Assembly (NCBI RefSeq): GCF_010015445.1
Contig: NC_053114.1
Coordinates: forward strand, 33,063,025-33,127,024
Reading direction: 5' to 3'
From: Perca fluviatilis
Taxonomy: Eukaryota > Chordata > Actinopteri > Perciformes > Percidae
DNA: 64,000 bases
Shown: in pieces, positions 52,971 through 64,000 of the stretch
Layout of the letters: every line of letters starts with the position of its first letter
How positions within the stretch are numbered: position 1 is the stretch's first letter
Notes under the pieces: generated by a model
What the model was told of the DNA's origin: nothing
Database searches by the model: none
What the model saw: only the letters and a program-made list of their open reading frames with translations
Position numbers and translations under genes: made by a program

Positions 52971-55900
52971 AAGACTGCAAACCATGAAACCGTTAATATA
53001 CTGAAGAAACTGATGAGAGAAGCCAGTGGTTACAATTTCTTTTTGTATAACTACAAATAGTATGACAAAAGTTAATTAGATCTAACATCTTAAACAAACA
53101 CTGACATATTTGCTCTTTATTTCTTGTTTCAAGATAGAGCAGTTAATGGTTGGAAATACAGAGCTTTCCCCAAACATAATGAATGATCTGAACTCTATTT
53201 AAACTAGTTTTTCTTTCTGCAGTAAGCAGAACTAAATGATGTAAATTGTGTGTGCTGTACCAAGGCGGCAGAGCATGCCTGGCAGCCTGTTAGACACAGA
53301 GAAACATCAACCCTAATCCTCTGCTCTGCTACTGCATGCATGCAGGCACCACTGCCTCTCCACAACAGACCAGCCGTGTCCAGCAGCACAACACAAAACA
53401 GTCTGCTGTGGGACACACAATGGCTCACTCAGAGGACTCAGCAGACAGTGAGCAGCAGGACCCTGGACGAGGTGCTGAAGCCACTGAAATATTTACAGAG
53501 GCGTATTTTGTTGCTTTTGTGCCGAGTGATTGAAGGGGGAAACCTCTGACGCGGGCTCCCTCCCCGCTGACAGTCTATCTGGCCTCTTGGTTAAAAAGGA
53601 AGTCACTGACAAGAATAAAAGAAAACTGTGAAAATTACAATTAAAAATGATATGTTTCTCTAGAAATTATATTTCACCCTGAATGTCTATCTGTGTATAT
53701 ATGTTTCTTTTTTAGGGTGAAGAAATGTGCAGGGGGGGTTTGAAGTTTAAAGATATTGATAAGAAAGCTTGAATCACGTATAATCCATCACCTCCTGTGC
53801 AGACAGACAACAACACCTCTGGTGTATCCTGCCCTGTTCAGACAGTATTTGTTAAACATGTCAGGGTGACAGAACAGCAGTAGGTCAGGAGCACTGTAGA
53901 TTAAAGTGGGAGTGAGTTTGAGTGAGGATGTAGAGACATGTAAACTGACACATGACATGGTACACAGCAGTGATAGCCTGTCTGCTATCTCTTCCTTTTC
54001 TAATATATCTACTGTGAATGTGCATACAGGTGAAAGGCCATTGTTTACATTGGGCATCCTCTTTGCAGTACGTGATATAGCCAGCGTGTACAACTTCAAT
54101 GCAATATAAACAAAGTCATAGTGAATCAGTTTCAGTTCAATTTTCCCAATGTTTCAGAATAATACTATTTTGATCGTTATTAAGTGTTTGGCTAACATTA
54201 AACCAAGATTGTTTTGTTGACTTTGTTGAGACTTTGAACTAAGGGTAAGCTTTATTCATGTGTTTATGTGAGTAAATGGCTCACATAGAGTAAAAAAAGC
54301 AAAATGTCTTATTGACTGAAAGAAGGACATACGTCCTGGCCTCTACCTTCGTTACTTAACGGACCTCCCCCCCACATGCTTGCGCATATGACTTAATCAA
54401 AAAAATTTTTTTGTTTTGAATAATAATTTGTTTCTTATATGTTTTTTACCCACAAAAACAAATAAAATTGGCCTGTATAAAATATTGTCATTAATCATCA
54501 TTGTTCATTGTTCAATCTTCTAAATTAGTTCCACAAAAAGCTGGTGGCAGACATTGTGTTGTGTTAGCCTCCTTTAGATGATAGAGCCTACAATCGATGA
54601 ATTTGGTGGGCCAAAAGGTAGTCACCGTTGTGCTGCAGAGTTTTGCATCCCTGCCTTCTTCGAGAATTGCATCCATGCAGGAGTAGGTAAAGGATTTCTG
54701 TATTTCTGTATTGATACATATATTTAGTTTATGCCTTAAACACATTTAGGTTTTCCCGTTATTATATTTCTTGGGGAACAGGAAATAGTTCTTTGGCGGT
54801 GCATTCCCAGGAGTCCTGTTTCCAGGGATTAAACCCTAGTATAATGATGCTAAAGAACTTTTTGAAGAGTTAATTTTGCTCTGTACTGTATGTTTGCCGA
54901 TATGTGGTGCTTTATAAACAGTGATCTCACAAAGTGACTTACTGGTGAATAAGATAAATTATTACCAGCTGTTTTATGTTGCAGCCCTGTAGGTGTGAGC
55001 AAACACTGTGCTGATACGTTACAAATGTTCCTATCCAGACAACTTACTATTTAGTAATCCTTCACAAGCCAGTCCATTCTTATCTATCACCTGATTTAGT
55101 GTTCAACAAACTGTACTAACTCAGACGTGTTTACCGTTGGAATCATGATCACTTCAGTGTTCAGCATTAGTCAGAAGAGTTGTATATATTTTAAACAGTG
55201 CAACGGCAATCTGCTTAGAAGTTCACTAAATCACTGACTGCACTGACTACCTAAGTGTGTCACCTCTCTGAGCTTTGTACCAAAGAGTCTGTTTATGTAC
55301 AAAAGTTAGTTTGATCTGAGTTACAGCGGGGAGGAAATCACAGTAGATTACCTCAGATATAATCCCTGATATATGAGCTACTTCCCAACTCTTGTTCCTC
55401 CTGCTTGTTTGTTTCTGCTTTAGTGCCTATCTTTTGGATTTCTACCATTATCTTCAAAAAGGGAACTTTTCATGACAGAGCTTGTTTGGCTGTGAAAGGC
55501 TTCCCCTAAAGTACCCGAAGCCCATGAAAGACTACAGCCTACATACTCAGATTACTTGGAAAAAAACAATACCTGAGTCAATACATGGAAGCAAGCAGGT
55601 TGACTTAGCTCGGCTGGTGCCTGAACAGCGCTATCTCTCGTCCCTTCCTTGTCTTTCCCCATGATGGATTAGCAGGGGTCAAAGGTCACACCAGTTTATT
55701 CTCACAGAGGAAACGTCCTTTCCTAACAACAGTTTAGAGGTACAATAAGAATGCTTTTCCCGACTACTAGCACATCATGTTGGACCACAAGGTGATGGGG
55801 CTACTGCAGTTTGTGAGCTGCCTGAATCACTGAAATGCATGTTGTTGAGAATATGACGTGCTTTGATGAATTACCTGTTGTACACTGTAATGTGTGTAGT

Positions 55901-57913
55901 TTGTGTTAAATGACATTGTAGTGGCTGGATTAGCAATGATTTAATGACAGAGACAACACCAGTGTTAATACCAGTTTTCTAACAGTGATGACAGTGTTGG
56001 TATTCCATTTTAATTCATTTATTTCTGTGTCTAAGTTGTTTTCAAGACTTTAAAATGTAGTCTAAAATTTGATTTCTCCTATATTGTGACTGTGGAATGA
56101 CATGCAGGCATCACTTTTAGATGTTCTGGACAAGTCATAAGCTTTTATTTTGCTTACCTCAACGTCTAGCCTAGCTGCATCTTCTTATGAAAGAGCCTCT
56201 ACAGGAAAGAGCTCTAAGACAAGATAACTCAATATGTATTTTATGTCTTAATGTAATACCTGGAGTCACCTCCAGATCTGTGCAGAGTTATTAGTTCTGT
56301 AAATTCCAGTTCATGACATTATACAGCAAGTTATTCCCTTTGTTTGAAAGTTATTTCTGCAAATCCTCAGTGAAACTGTCTCTACAGTGTGCCAAAATGA
56401 CTGGCAGCCTGTCAAAAAAGATGTTGTATGTTGAATATCCGAAATCTATGTCAGAGTCCGCATACAGACAAGAAATCCTTGTTCCCAGATGAAAGCAAGC
56501 TGGAAAAGTGATGATTTGATTTAACAGAATTATCTCTAATAAAGTAATTATGTAATTAGCCTCCAATCCCCAGTTCAACCCAATAAATGTTAAAGTTGTT
56601 CAGAGCAGGTACACAAACAAGCACAAATCTGTCTGATCCCTCAGAGTGCTGCAACCTAAAGCCCTTTCAGGATTCATAATGAGTCAGCAAACATTTTCAT
56701 TACAAATTTGCACCACTTTCCGCCCTAAATGAGAGAGCCGCACTTCCTCTTATAAATACCATGAGCAGGTATCTCTTACTCAGTGGCATGCTTAGCACAG
56801 GATGGAGACCTGTATGCCAATACCTCCACGGTGTGTAAGGGACTGATTGTGTGTGGGGTTGCCTGGTCACACTTAATGCTGCACTGAGACACCTGAGCAT
56901 GGAGGACGACTATTGTGCGTCAGCCAACGCTGCTCCATGGCTCTCCTGTCCTCTGAAAACCAAGGGAGGAAGCACGAAGGAAGAAGGAAGGCACATTTAC
57001 ACCTCCTTCCTCTAAAATCAATGCATCTCTTGGACACCGGAGGGTCAGGGCTGTCACAGGGCACTTGAGAGACATCATTAGGTCTTCTGGAGGCCATGAG
57101 TTACTTCTTGATGTACTCGTCTGAGACAGCACTAAAGACAAGTGTGCCTCTTTGCAAAAGGTAACGTTTTAAGGATAGATACACACCGGGGCAAGAGGTC
57201 TAAGTCTTGAGTAAATGTACAACAACATGCAGCCTCTCCTCTCCTAAAGCATTCCCAGACATTAAACTCTATATTTTCCACGACTATAGTTTACATTTAC
57301 TGGCTACTGTGCAAACTGCAGTTATAGTGGGACTGTGAAATGAATGAGGAACAAACGGCAGGTTTCTCACACATATTCAGTGACAGGCACGCAGCCGATC
57401 AAACAGCTGGCTGTCATTAGAGCACAACAGCTGGAGTTGTCATGGGCACTGCCTGCAGCACACAGTGAGAGCCGACACTGACACAGACAGGAATCAGTCA
57501 CATAGATGTGAGATATGTCAAGCTGCTGGTACAGTTTCTGTTGTGTTGATTTATCAGTGATATACAGTTATTTAATAAGTGATACATTGTATAGGAGCAG
57601 ATATACATTGTGATACACTAAATTTTTTAAGATAATGTACCACAACAGTGTGTAATATCTTATGTACATCTAAAATTGACAGTTTTACCCTGATAATTAG
57701 TATAACCACATATTTCAGTATAACTGTATTATATTTTTTTTCTGTTTTGCCAAAAAACGTTGGCAATAATGTCATGTCTTGTATCCTCCTGCATTGTATT
57801 GTCAATAACTGCTCCTTACTACCACTTAAGCAAAATGTATTTCCCTCATTTTTCTGTTGAGCCATGTTAGGTACTATTACTTGTAAGTTATTGTCTGTAA
57901 GATTTTCATCTAG
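52971..57913. other. intergenic sequence
   Basis: About 5 kb in which I recognise no gene, RNA, transposon or long simple repeat. Short open frames on both strands show no family resemblance. Confidence 0.5.
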
Positions 57914-58315
57914 TTAATTGTCTGTTAAGTTCCTATCTATCAAAGAATGAGTTAAAACAATGGGGATCGAGCATATAATTCCTATGATGAAAGCGCTTGT
58001 ATTTGCTGCTTTGTCAAGTAATATGATCTGAGTGTCTGTGGCGACTTTCCCGCCATAAATTAAAATGTGCGTGCAGTTAGTGGCACTTTTTACGTCAGTC
58101 AGCAGGGGTTGGTCTTCCCCCGTCTGCCCAGTTGGAACTTGACAGTGCCGGTTATGCTGTGTTTTATTGTACTTGGAAATTTGGACAAGGAAAGATGCAA
58201 AAAAGTGGTGATCGGGCCAGGCGCCTAGATATTTCATTAAGGCTGACTCACAATGGTGGACCAACAGACAGAGAAAGAAGACTAGACAACTTCGAGTCCA
58301 AAGAAAAATAAACAA
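57914..58315 (-). other. unrecognised 133-codon open frame next to a dispersed repeat
   Basis: The minus strand is open for 133 codons with a hydrophobic N-terminus (MFIFLWTRSCLVFFLCLLVH) and a second hydrophobic stretch near the end (FIIGIICSIPIVLTHSLI). I recognise no domain. It lies against a repeat-rich, CG-containing segment (58330-58860), so it may be part of a dispersed element or chance. No splice or promoter evidence. Confidence 0.15.
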
Positions 58316-58329
58316 AATGTAATGGACCA

Positions 58330-58860
58330 GGCTCTCTCCATGGAGTCACTTTTCAGGAAATGACAGCCAGGCTGTAAAGGCTCTCATCAGCAGCTCCGCT
58401 AACGTTAACGTTACCCGCAGAGAGTATCGGGGATCACCGTCACTTGCCATCCCAGCTGCTCACTCACTAACGTTACGTCGGAGTTCGGGCTGGCCTGTGC
58501 TGTAACGTTACCTACGGGAGAAGGCCGCACCACCCTTATTTTATCAATAAAGAGTGTAAAGTTGTCCTTTTTCTGATGCTCTCCTCTTCTCCTCCTCCTC
58601 TTAGAGCCTTGGATTAGAGCAGACCTCCCTGCTGCCGCTCAAACACAGACCTGCTTCTTCTCAATTTCTAAAAGTCTTTAAACTTTAAATAAAGTTGTTT
58701 ATTTCTAAAGAAACATAACAATGTATATATAAAGTCTTTAAACGCTTCAGATGTAAAGTTATTCGCTGTCAAAGTGACGTCAAAATGAATGGCAGTCAAT
58801 GGAATGCTAACGGCGGGTGATCGTTTGGTAGCATCAAAATGGCGCCATAGGAGGTTCGAG
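58330..58860 (-). repeat. dispersed percomorph repeat, copy 2 (reverse) and CTAACGTTAAC-rich segment
   Basis: 58690-58856 is the reverse complement of the core at 311-480 (aggcgccat, aatgctaacggcgggt, tcaaagtgacgtcaaaatga, cttcagatgtaaagttatt). The adjoining 58390-58520 segment has repeated taacgttaacgttaccc / cactaacgttacgtc words typical of fish DNA-element ends. Confidence 0.65.
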
Positions 58861-60979
58861 TTCTGAAGCGAGGCACAGTTCAGATCTTCACGGATGTATT
58901 AGCTAGCTCTTAGCTCATCTTAGACTAAACTGCTATCTGTTTGGACTGGAGCATGTGAATGCATCGCGCCGTCATTTGACACCTCACTTGGAAGTCCCAG
59001 AGGCGTGCCTTCAATTACATCTTACTGCCAAAGCTGCCGCTAGAAACAATCTAACTCAAATCTTACGGACAGCAACATTAAGTACATTTTGTTCATGTTA
59101 CTTCTGCACTTTGACTTAAGTTGTAGGATTTCTGCTCTCTCCTTCTGCAAAAGATGTCATTACTTAGTACGCAGGCACACGCATATCTGCTCCTGAGAGT
59201 GAGTTCATGTTGAGCGATTGAGAGGACAGGCCGTCTTCCATTTGTCTGTTTTCCTCCTAGATTACTATCATCACCTTCCAACTGCAGCAGAATACTCACA
59301 TCCTACATGAAGCTGATAAAAGCAATCCGACCAACATCGCAACCTGAATGAAAAAAAAAAAATTCACCAAGTGAGCGTATGACTGAAGGTGAGGAGAGTG
59401 ACACAGGAGAACTTGATAGTGTGAGAGGAAGTGGAGGAAGTTCTGATTGGGTTTAAAGTGATGCCAGTAAGCTGTAGTGAAAAGAGACAGGAAGCTAAAA
59501 AAGAGAATAGCCCTTTCTAAGATTTGTTATGGTTAAGCTTGGATTATCTCACCTATGAATATTTAGCTTTTAAGGTACGTTAAAAGTGCACTTGCTAAAC
59601 TTAAGGGCAAAAACAGAGGAGAACACAGAGTATCAAAGCTGCTTTAAAAAGAAAAAAATCTGCCCACAATAGCTAAGCTGAAATTCAATACACTGAGCTT
59701 TAAGGGACAGTCCACCATGACAATGCATTATTGTGATATCACAAATTTGTCCAAAGAACCTTCCCTCTCTGTACACTGCAGTACAAATCACTGGTAATTG
59801 GCCTATTACTCTGTCGCCAGGTCTGCTCCTGTAGAGCTCGCTGAGGCAGGGATCCGTCTCACCTTGTTTGTGGCTCAGGTATGTCTACCCCGGAGGGACT
59901 GTAGCCCACTTCTCTTAAAGAGATGTCCTGCAGAGAGAGCTGTCCATCACCAGACCTCCCAGTGTGTCAGAATCCTGCCAGTCAGCTCTGGAGGCCGAGC
60001 AACATTTGATCGCAGCCTCTAAGAGCATTTAAAACAGCGTTCCTCAAGCTTTCCCCTTCTCCAAGACAAAGACCTGAAAGAGGAGTGGCTCTTTCAGGTC
60101 TTTGTTAGAGCTGTCAGTCAGTGCAGACTTTACATATACCAGTAATTACAATTTTAAACTGCTCTCAACCTCCCTGCTCAGTGTGTCACATGTCACTTGG
60201 ACTTAAGCTTGTTGTTATGACATTCTTCCCCTAAAAGGCTCCACTAAGGCATCTATTGTCATTTGTCAGTCATTGACTTAACAGAACAGAGTGCATTTAC
60301 CTGCAGTCATACTACACCTTAAGGACTACTGGTCCAAGAGCACATTGCTGTTCACACACCAAGACATCAGTATGATCTTTAAGGAGCTATCTTATTTCAA
60401 AATACACAACAACTGTTCACATTTGTAGGCAATTTTGAAGGTTTAACATATTGATTATGGCGCTAAATATTACACATTTTCTGTGTCTGTGCCATTTGGT
60501 TTGGTTTCACATTTGCATAACTGTCCCTTTCGTTTGTATGTAAATAAACAGAAATTATCACTGTGCTGTGATCTTTATTATAGTTGTAAAACAATATTCT
60601 GCCATTACAAAAAGAATAGTGATCTACTGCAATTTTTCTGCCGCATTTTCCATTTATTAAAATGATAAATAAGTAATCCTTTAGGCTAAGGATTCACATA
60701 GCTACATTTGTTACTAAGAATGTTTTGTTTTATAATTTAATGATTGTTTTATCCTTGTGGAACATGTCTCTTTCTGGCATCTTAAACATGGACCAGTGCA
60801 GCTTCCTGCAACTTATTTACCATGAAGATTCAAAAGTAGTCTTTCTTAATAAAATATGAATAAATAAATCCCAAACTGTCAGATTCAGTAACATTATTTG
60901 AATGAAAACAAGCTGAAATGCTTACTGGCAGGAAATGGAGAAGGAAGTGTCCAACACTGTCTCATGACTTTACTGACTG
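58861..60979. other. intergenic sequence
   Basis: No gene is recognised. A perfect 17-base hairpin lies at 60066-60105. Confidence 0.5.
60066..60105. repeat. perfect inverted repeat (17-base arms, 6-base loop)
   Basis: The arm acaaagacctgaaagag at 60066-60082 is followed by gagtgg and the exact complement ctctttcaggtctttgt at 60089-60105. Confidence 0.9.
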
Positions 60980-61520
60980 AGTGATGGGTCACATCTGCTC
61001 TGAATGCAGCCTTACAGAGCTGCTGCATTTCGTTTATTGTGCATTAGCGGAGCTGAAAATACTCTCTTTTTAGCCTCTCAAATAATGGATGCTGGACCTT
61101 TGCTCAGTCCATTAAACCCAGACAATTTGATCTCTGAATAAATTTTAATGAACAAAGATTTCCCCCTGAGCAGACAATCACATAATTGTAGCATTTTAAG
61201 AGGGACAATAGCTATATCTTTGTGTTACCTAATAGCGTCTTAGTGACCGGCCATAATCATTTCCACAACAGGGCACCACCAGAAGTCTCTGCCCCTGCCA
61301 GCACCCAATGAAAAGTGGGCTCAATTAAAAGCTTCATAAATATTAAACACTATCTATCAGCAAGTTATTCATATAAATGATGTATCTGCTTGCAAGCATA
61401 GACTATCAACATCTAAATGTCCTCTGTAAATACAGCTCAGTCATGGAATCCTTGCTCTGCTGTAATTCCAGAGCCGTCCAGTTTTAAATGGGCATGGGGC
61501 CAGCTCTGCACTTCGCCATA
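60980..61520. promoter_or_regulatory. candidate conserved non-coding block
   Basis: About 500 bases of complex sequence with TAAT/ATTA words and AT-balanced composition (tttattgtgcattagcggag, tagcgtcttagtgaccggcc, cttcataaatattaaacact, ccgtccagttttaaatgggc) and no repeat resemblance. The regulatory role is inferred from composition. Confidence 0.3.
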
Positions 61521-64000
61521 TAGCTAACAGAGAGGCGGCAGTACTAATGTTTGGCTCTTGGTCGTATGGTAAGTGATCAGTTTCGTCAGGGCAGAGAGAA
61601 CCCTGCACAGGGCTGATTCATCTGTCACCAGACTGAAGGAGGCCTGTTGAAAGACACAGAGCGCTTGGAAGGAAAACTAAGACACTGAGGTGTTTGATAT
61701 TTCACAACTGCATTTGGTAAAGTTCCATATCCCAATTCTGTAATGATAAAGCAATTGCCCTGTAAATACATTGCCAACCATTTAGTAATAACATAACTGA
61801 CGTTGGCTACAGAAACTGTGTAAATGTCAACGCGACACATCATAATGCGCTGTTCAAAAAGTGTCAAAACTTTTTGATGTATAATTATAGAATCCATGAA
61901 AAGCAAATTTATAATAATATTTTTTAAACGAGGCATTAAGTTGTCTAAATTCTAATCTTTTTAATAAAGAGTCTCTGGGAGTGCGTCACTATGTCCATGG
62001 TGAGTCTGTTGGGTTATCCGACCCGCATGCGCAATAGACACCACACGCAGCACGCTGTTGTACGGATGTAAACAGACTCAAAGGAAGGAATCTAATAAAG
62101 TCACGAGCCAAGTTAGCCATCGGAGCTAATGCGTGCAAACAACTGTAGCCGAGGGTAATTAAACAATCTAATCTGAACCAGCGTGAACCAAGAAGGCCAA
62201 AACACTTTTATTTACTCCCAACAACTAGTTTCACTTCTTCCGCTATAAGGTGGAGCTTTTCAATTCTACAATGCTGGATAGATTTTAATTGTGATATTTT
62301 GAGTAAAATCTGAATCTGCAACATAACGAGCAACCTTTTTCTGTCAGGTAAATGTAGTAGTTTTGGAAGTACACAGTAAGTCAGTATTATACAGTTGAGT
62401 TGCATATTTTTAAGTGCTTTGGGGGCCTTCTGTAAGTTATTTCAGGGTACAACGGAAAATGTTTTCATATTTTCTTTATATCCAAACATCATAATAAATC
62501 TATAGCTGTTTGGGGCACTTTTACCTCAGGCTCCCAAGCAGTTGCCTATCTTGCCTAATGGTAGTGTCTGCTCTTGATTGAGTGTATTTCACTGTGTTTC
62601 TGGCAATGAGTAGCTGCAACTTGGGTATGTGACACAACTAATGTATTTCTCAGGACCAAAGAAAGCTCAGTGAGAGTGTGAAGAAGAAGTTCATGAGATG
62701 AGCGGTTCTCAAGAAAAGCTGGAAGCAGCAATACCACAGGAAAAGCATCGGTGTGTGCACTGAGCTAGTGAAATCATATTTCAAAAGCGTTTTGTACCTT
62801 CTCAGTGATGATTAGTCTCAGAGAGAATCCCACAGCATTGTACCATGAATAATAGCACATGTATCTGTATTATTCATCAGCTCAGGGCTAAATATGGTCA
62901 CTAGAAGTCACGGTGACAGATGCATTCTGGTCGGGTGCCAAATGCAGGCAAGTGAGAAGTCTCGGAAGTGTTTGCTGCAGGGTGTAAAGGAGCCCTGCAG
63001 GTCATGTTAGCCCTGTTCAGATAACTACGGCTAAACACCGGAGCTAACTAGGAAAGCTTTACAATGAGAAACCACCAGGTCCCAGAATTAACCCTTGAGT
63101 GTCTCAGCAGGCTAACGTTATTGTGTGTGGTCGAATCATGTCTGGTAGATAGAAAGAGTGTGAGTGAAGGACAGACAAATAGAGGGATGAATGGAAAAAG
63201 AATGAGGCAATATAAGTGAGATTGGGGAAGAGGAAAATGGAGAGAGCAAAAGTAGATGGACTAAAATTTATTTTGCTAAATAATTGCGAAGGGCTCTAAG
63301 ATGTTTGGTTAGCTGGGTTAGCTTTCTCAGTTTCAGTTTTCCGTATGTTGTGCTGCTTTGCAGAGACACTAAAAGGTGTGAAAGAGCTCGGTAAAGTGAA
63401 AAAAACAAATGCAGAATTGTAGTGCCACAGCTTTGGTGACAACCTGGAATAAAAAGACTGGAAATGCGTTCTTCTGTTGTTGTTTTTTTCTTCAGATACA
63501 GTACAATGGTTTTATTTTATAGCTGTATGGATTTGAATACACTTGTTACATTGGACTTACTGTGGGTTTTTTTGCGTCAGTGGCTGCACAGACTCGAAGT
63601 GAAACGGTCAAAGCCATCTGATTTAGGTTTTCCTAATACGAACCATATGTGTTGTATGCTTGTGAATGATTCTGACAAGTCTACATTGTTTAGTCTGCAT
63701 GGTTCCGTTTACATGAAAATGTGACAAATTCAACATCAGTGCTGTCTTTCGATCAAGAGATAGGCTTTAAAAATAACACATTATTGCAATGTTTTAACAA
63801 ATTAAGTTATATGATGAATGAAGAAAACAGAGGCTTTCTGCATTCATAATTAACATCTGTAAAGAGGTAAAAGCTCTATACTAATGTGGGCTATTTTTTT
63901 ACCTAGAAAAGGTGCAGACAAACTCTGTACAACTTACAACTTTTATCAAGTTACAATTGAGTGAAATTCTTAGCACGACCTGGTAAATCTTTATCTGGAG
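61521..64000. other. intergenic sequence to window end
   Basis: No gene is recognised. A CG-containing patch at 62005-62160 includes an NRF-1-like word (cccgcatgcgcaat) and could be a promoter or a repeat piece. The 62820-63010 stretch is complex but unassigned. Confidence 0.45.

Noticed and set aside
59798..60022. 74-codon plus-strand frame after a cag
   Set aside because: No domain resemblance, no clear splice context and no conserved motif.

Overview
Kind of sequence: this is vertebrate nuclear DNA from a ray-finned fish, most likely a percomorph teleost. The evidence is short coding exons split by GT-AG introns, many long (CA)n, (TCTA)n and (TA)n microsatellites, a Tc1-like transposon, and several small dispersed repeat families that I recognise from percomorph genomes. 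There are no operons, CRISPR arrays or bacterial signals. The species cannot be named from the sequence. || Layout: (1) 1-4179 is intron or upstream sequence with dispersed repeats. (2) 4180-20310, plus strand, holds the last eight confident exons of tmem266, a voltage-sensor-domain membrane protein with a cytoplasmic coiled coil. The N-terminal exons lie upstream of the window. The introns carry a decayed Tc1-like transposon, a 5'-truncated LINE, several MITEs and long CA repeats. Two further in-frame candidate exons (15352-15393 and 17043-17054) may be alternative cassettes. (3) 20311-35230 looks empty of genes but holds the collinear, decayed exons of etfa (electron transfer flavoprotein alpha subunit) on the minus strand. 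They run from a former first exon at about 33870 down to a former last exon at about 23180. (4) 35301-39861, plus strand, holds a complete six-exon isl2 gene encoding a 359-residue LIM-homeodomain protein. Two perfect tandem CRE sites and an inverted CCAAT box lie just upstream. (5) 39862-64000 has the isl2 3' UTR and then about 23 kb with no recognisable gene. It contains microsatellites, dispersed repeats and several complex, low-repeat blocks that look like candidate regulatory elements. || How it fits together: the order and strands tmem266(+), etfa relic(-), isl2(+) match the tetrapod order TMEM266-ETFA-ISL2 (human 15q24). This window therefore looks like one of the two teleost duplicates of that block, in which etfa was lost while its neighbours were kept. 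The etfa relic is the main discovery. The rest of the interest lies in splice-site details of tmem266 and isl2 and in candidate isl2 enhancers. Exon boundaries were worked out by hand from splice consensus, reading frame and recalled family proteins. No alignment was run.
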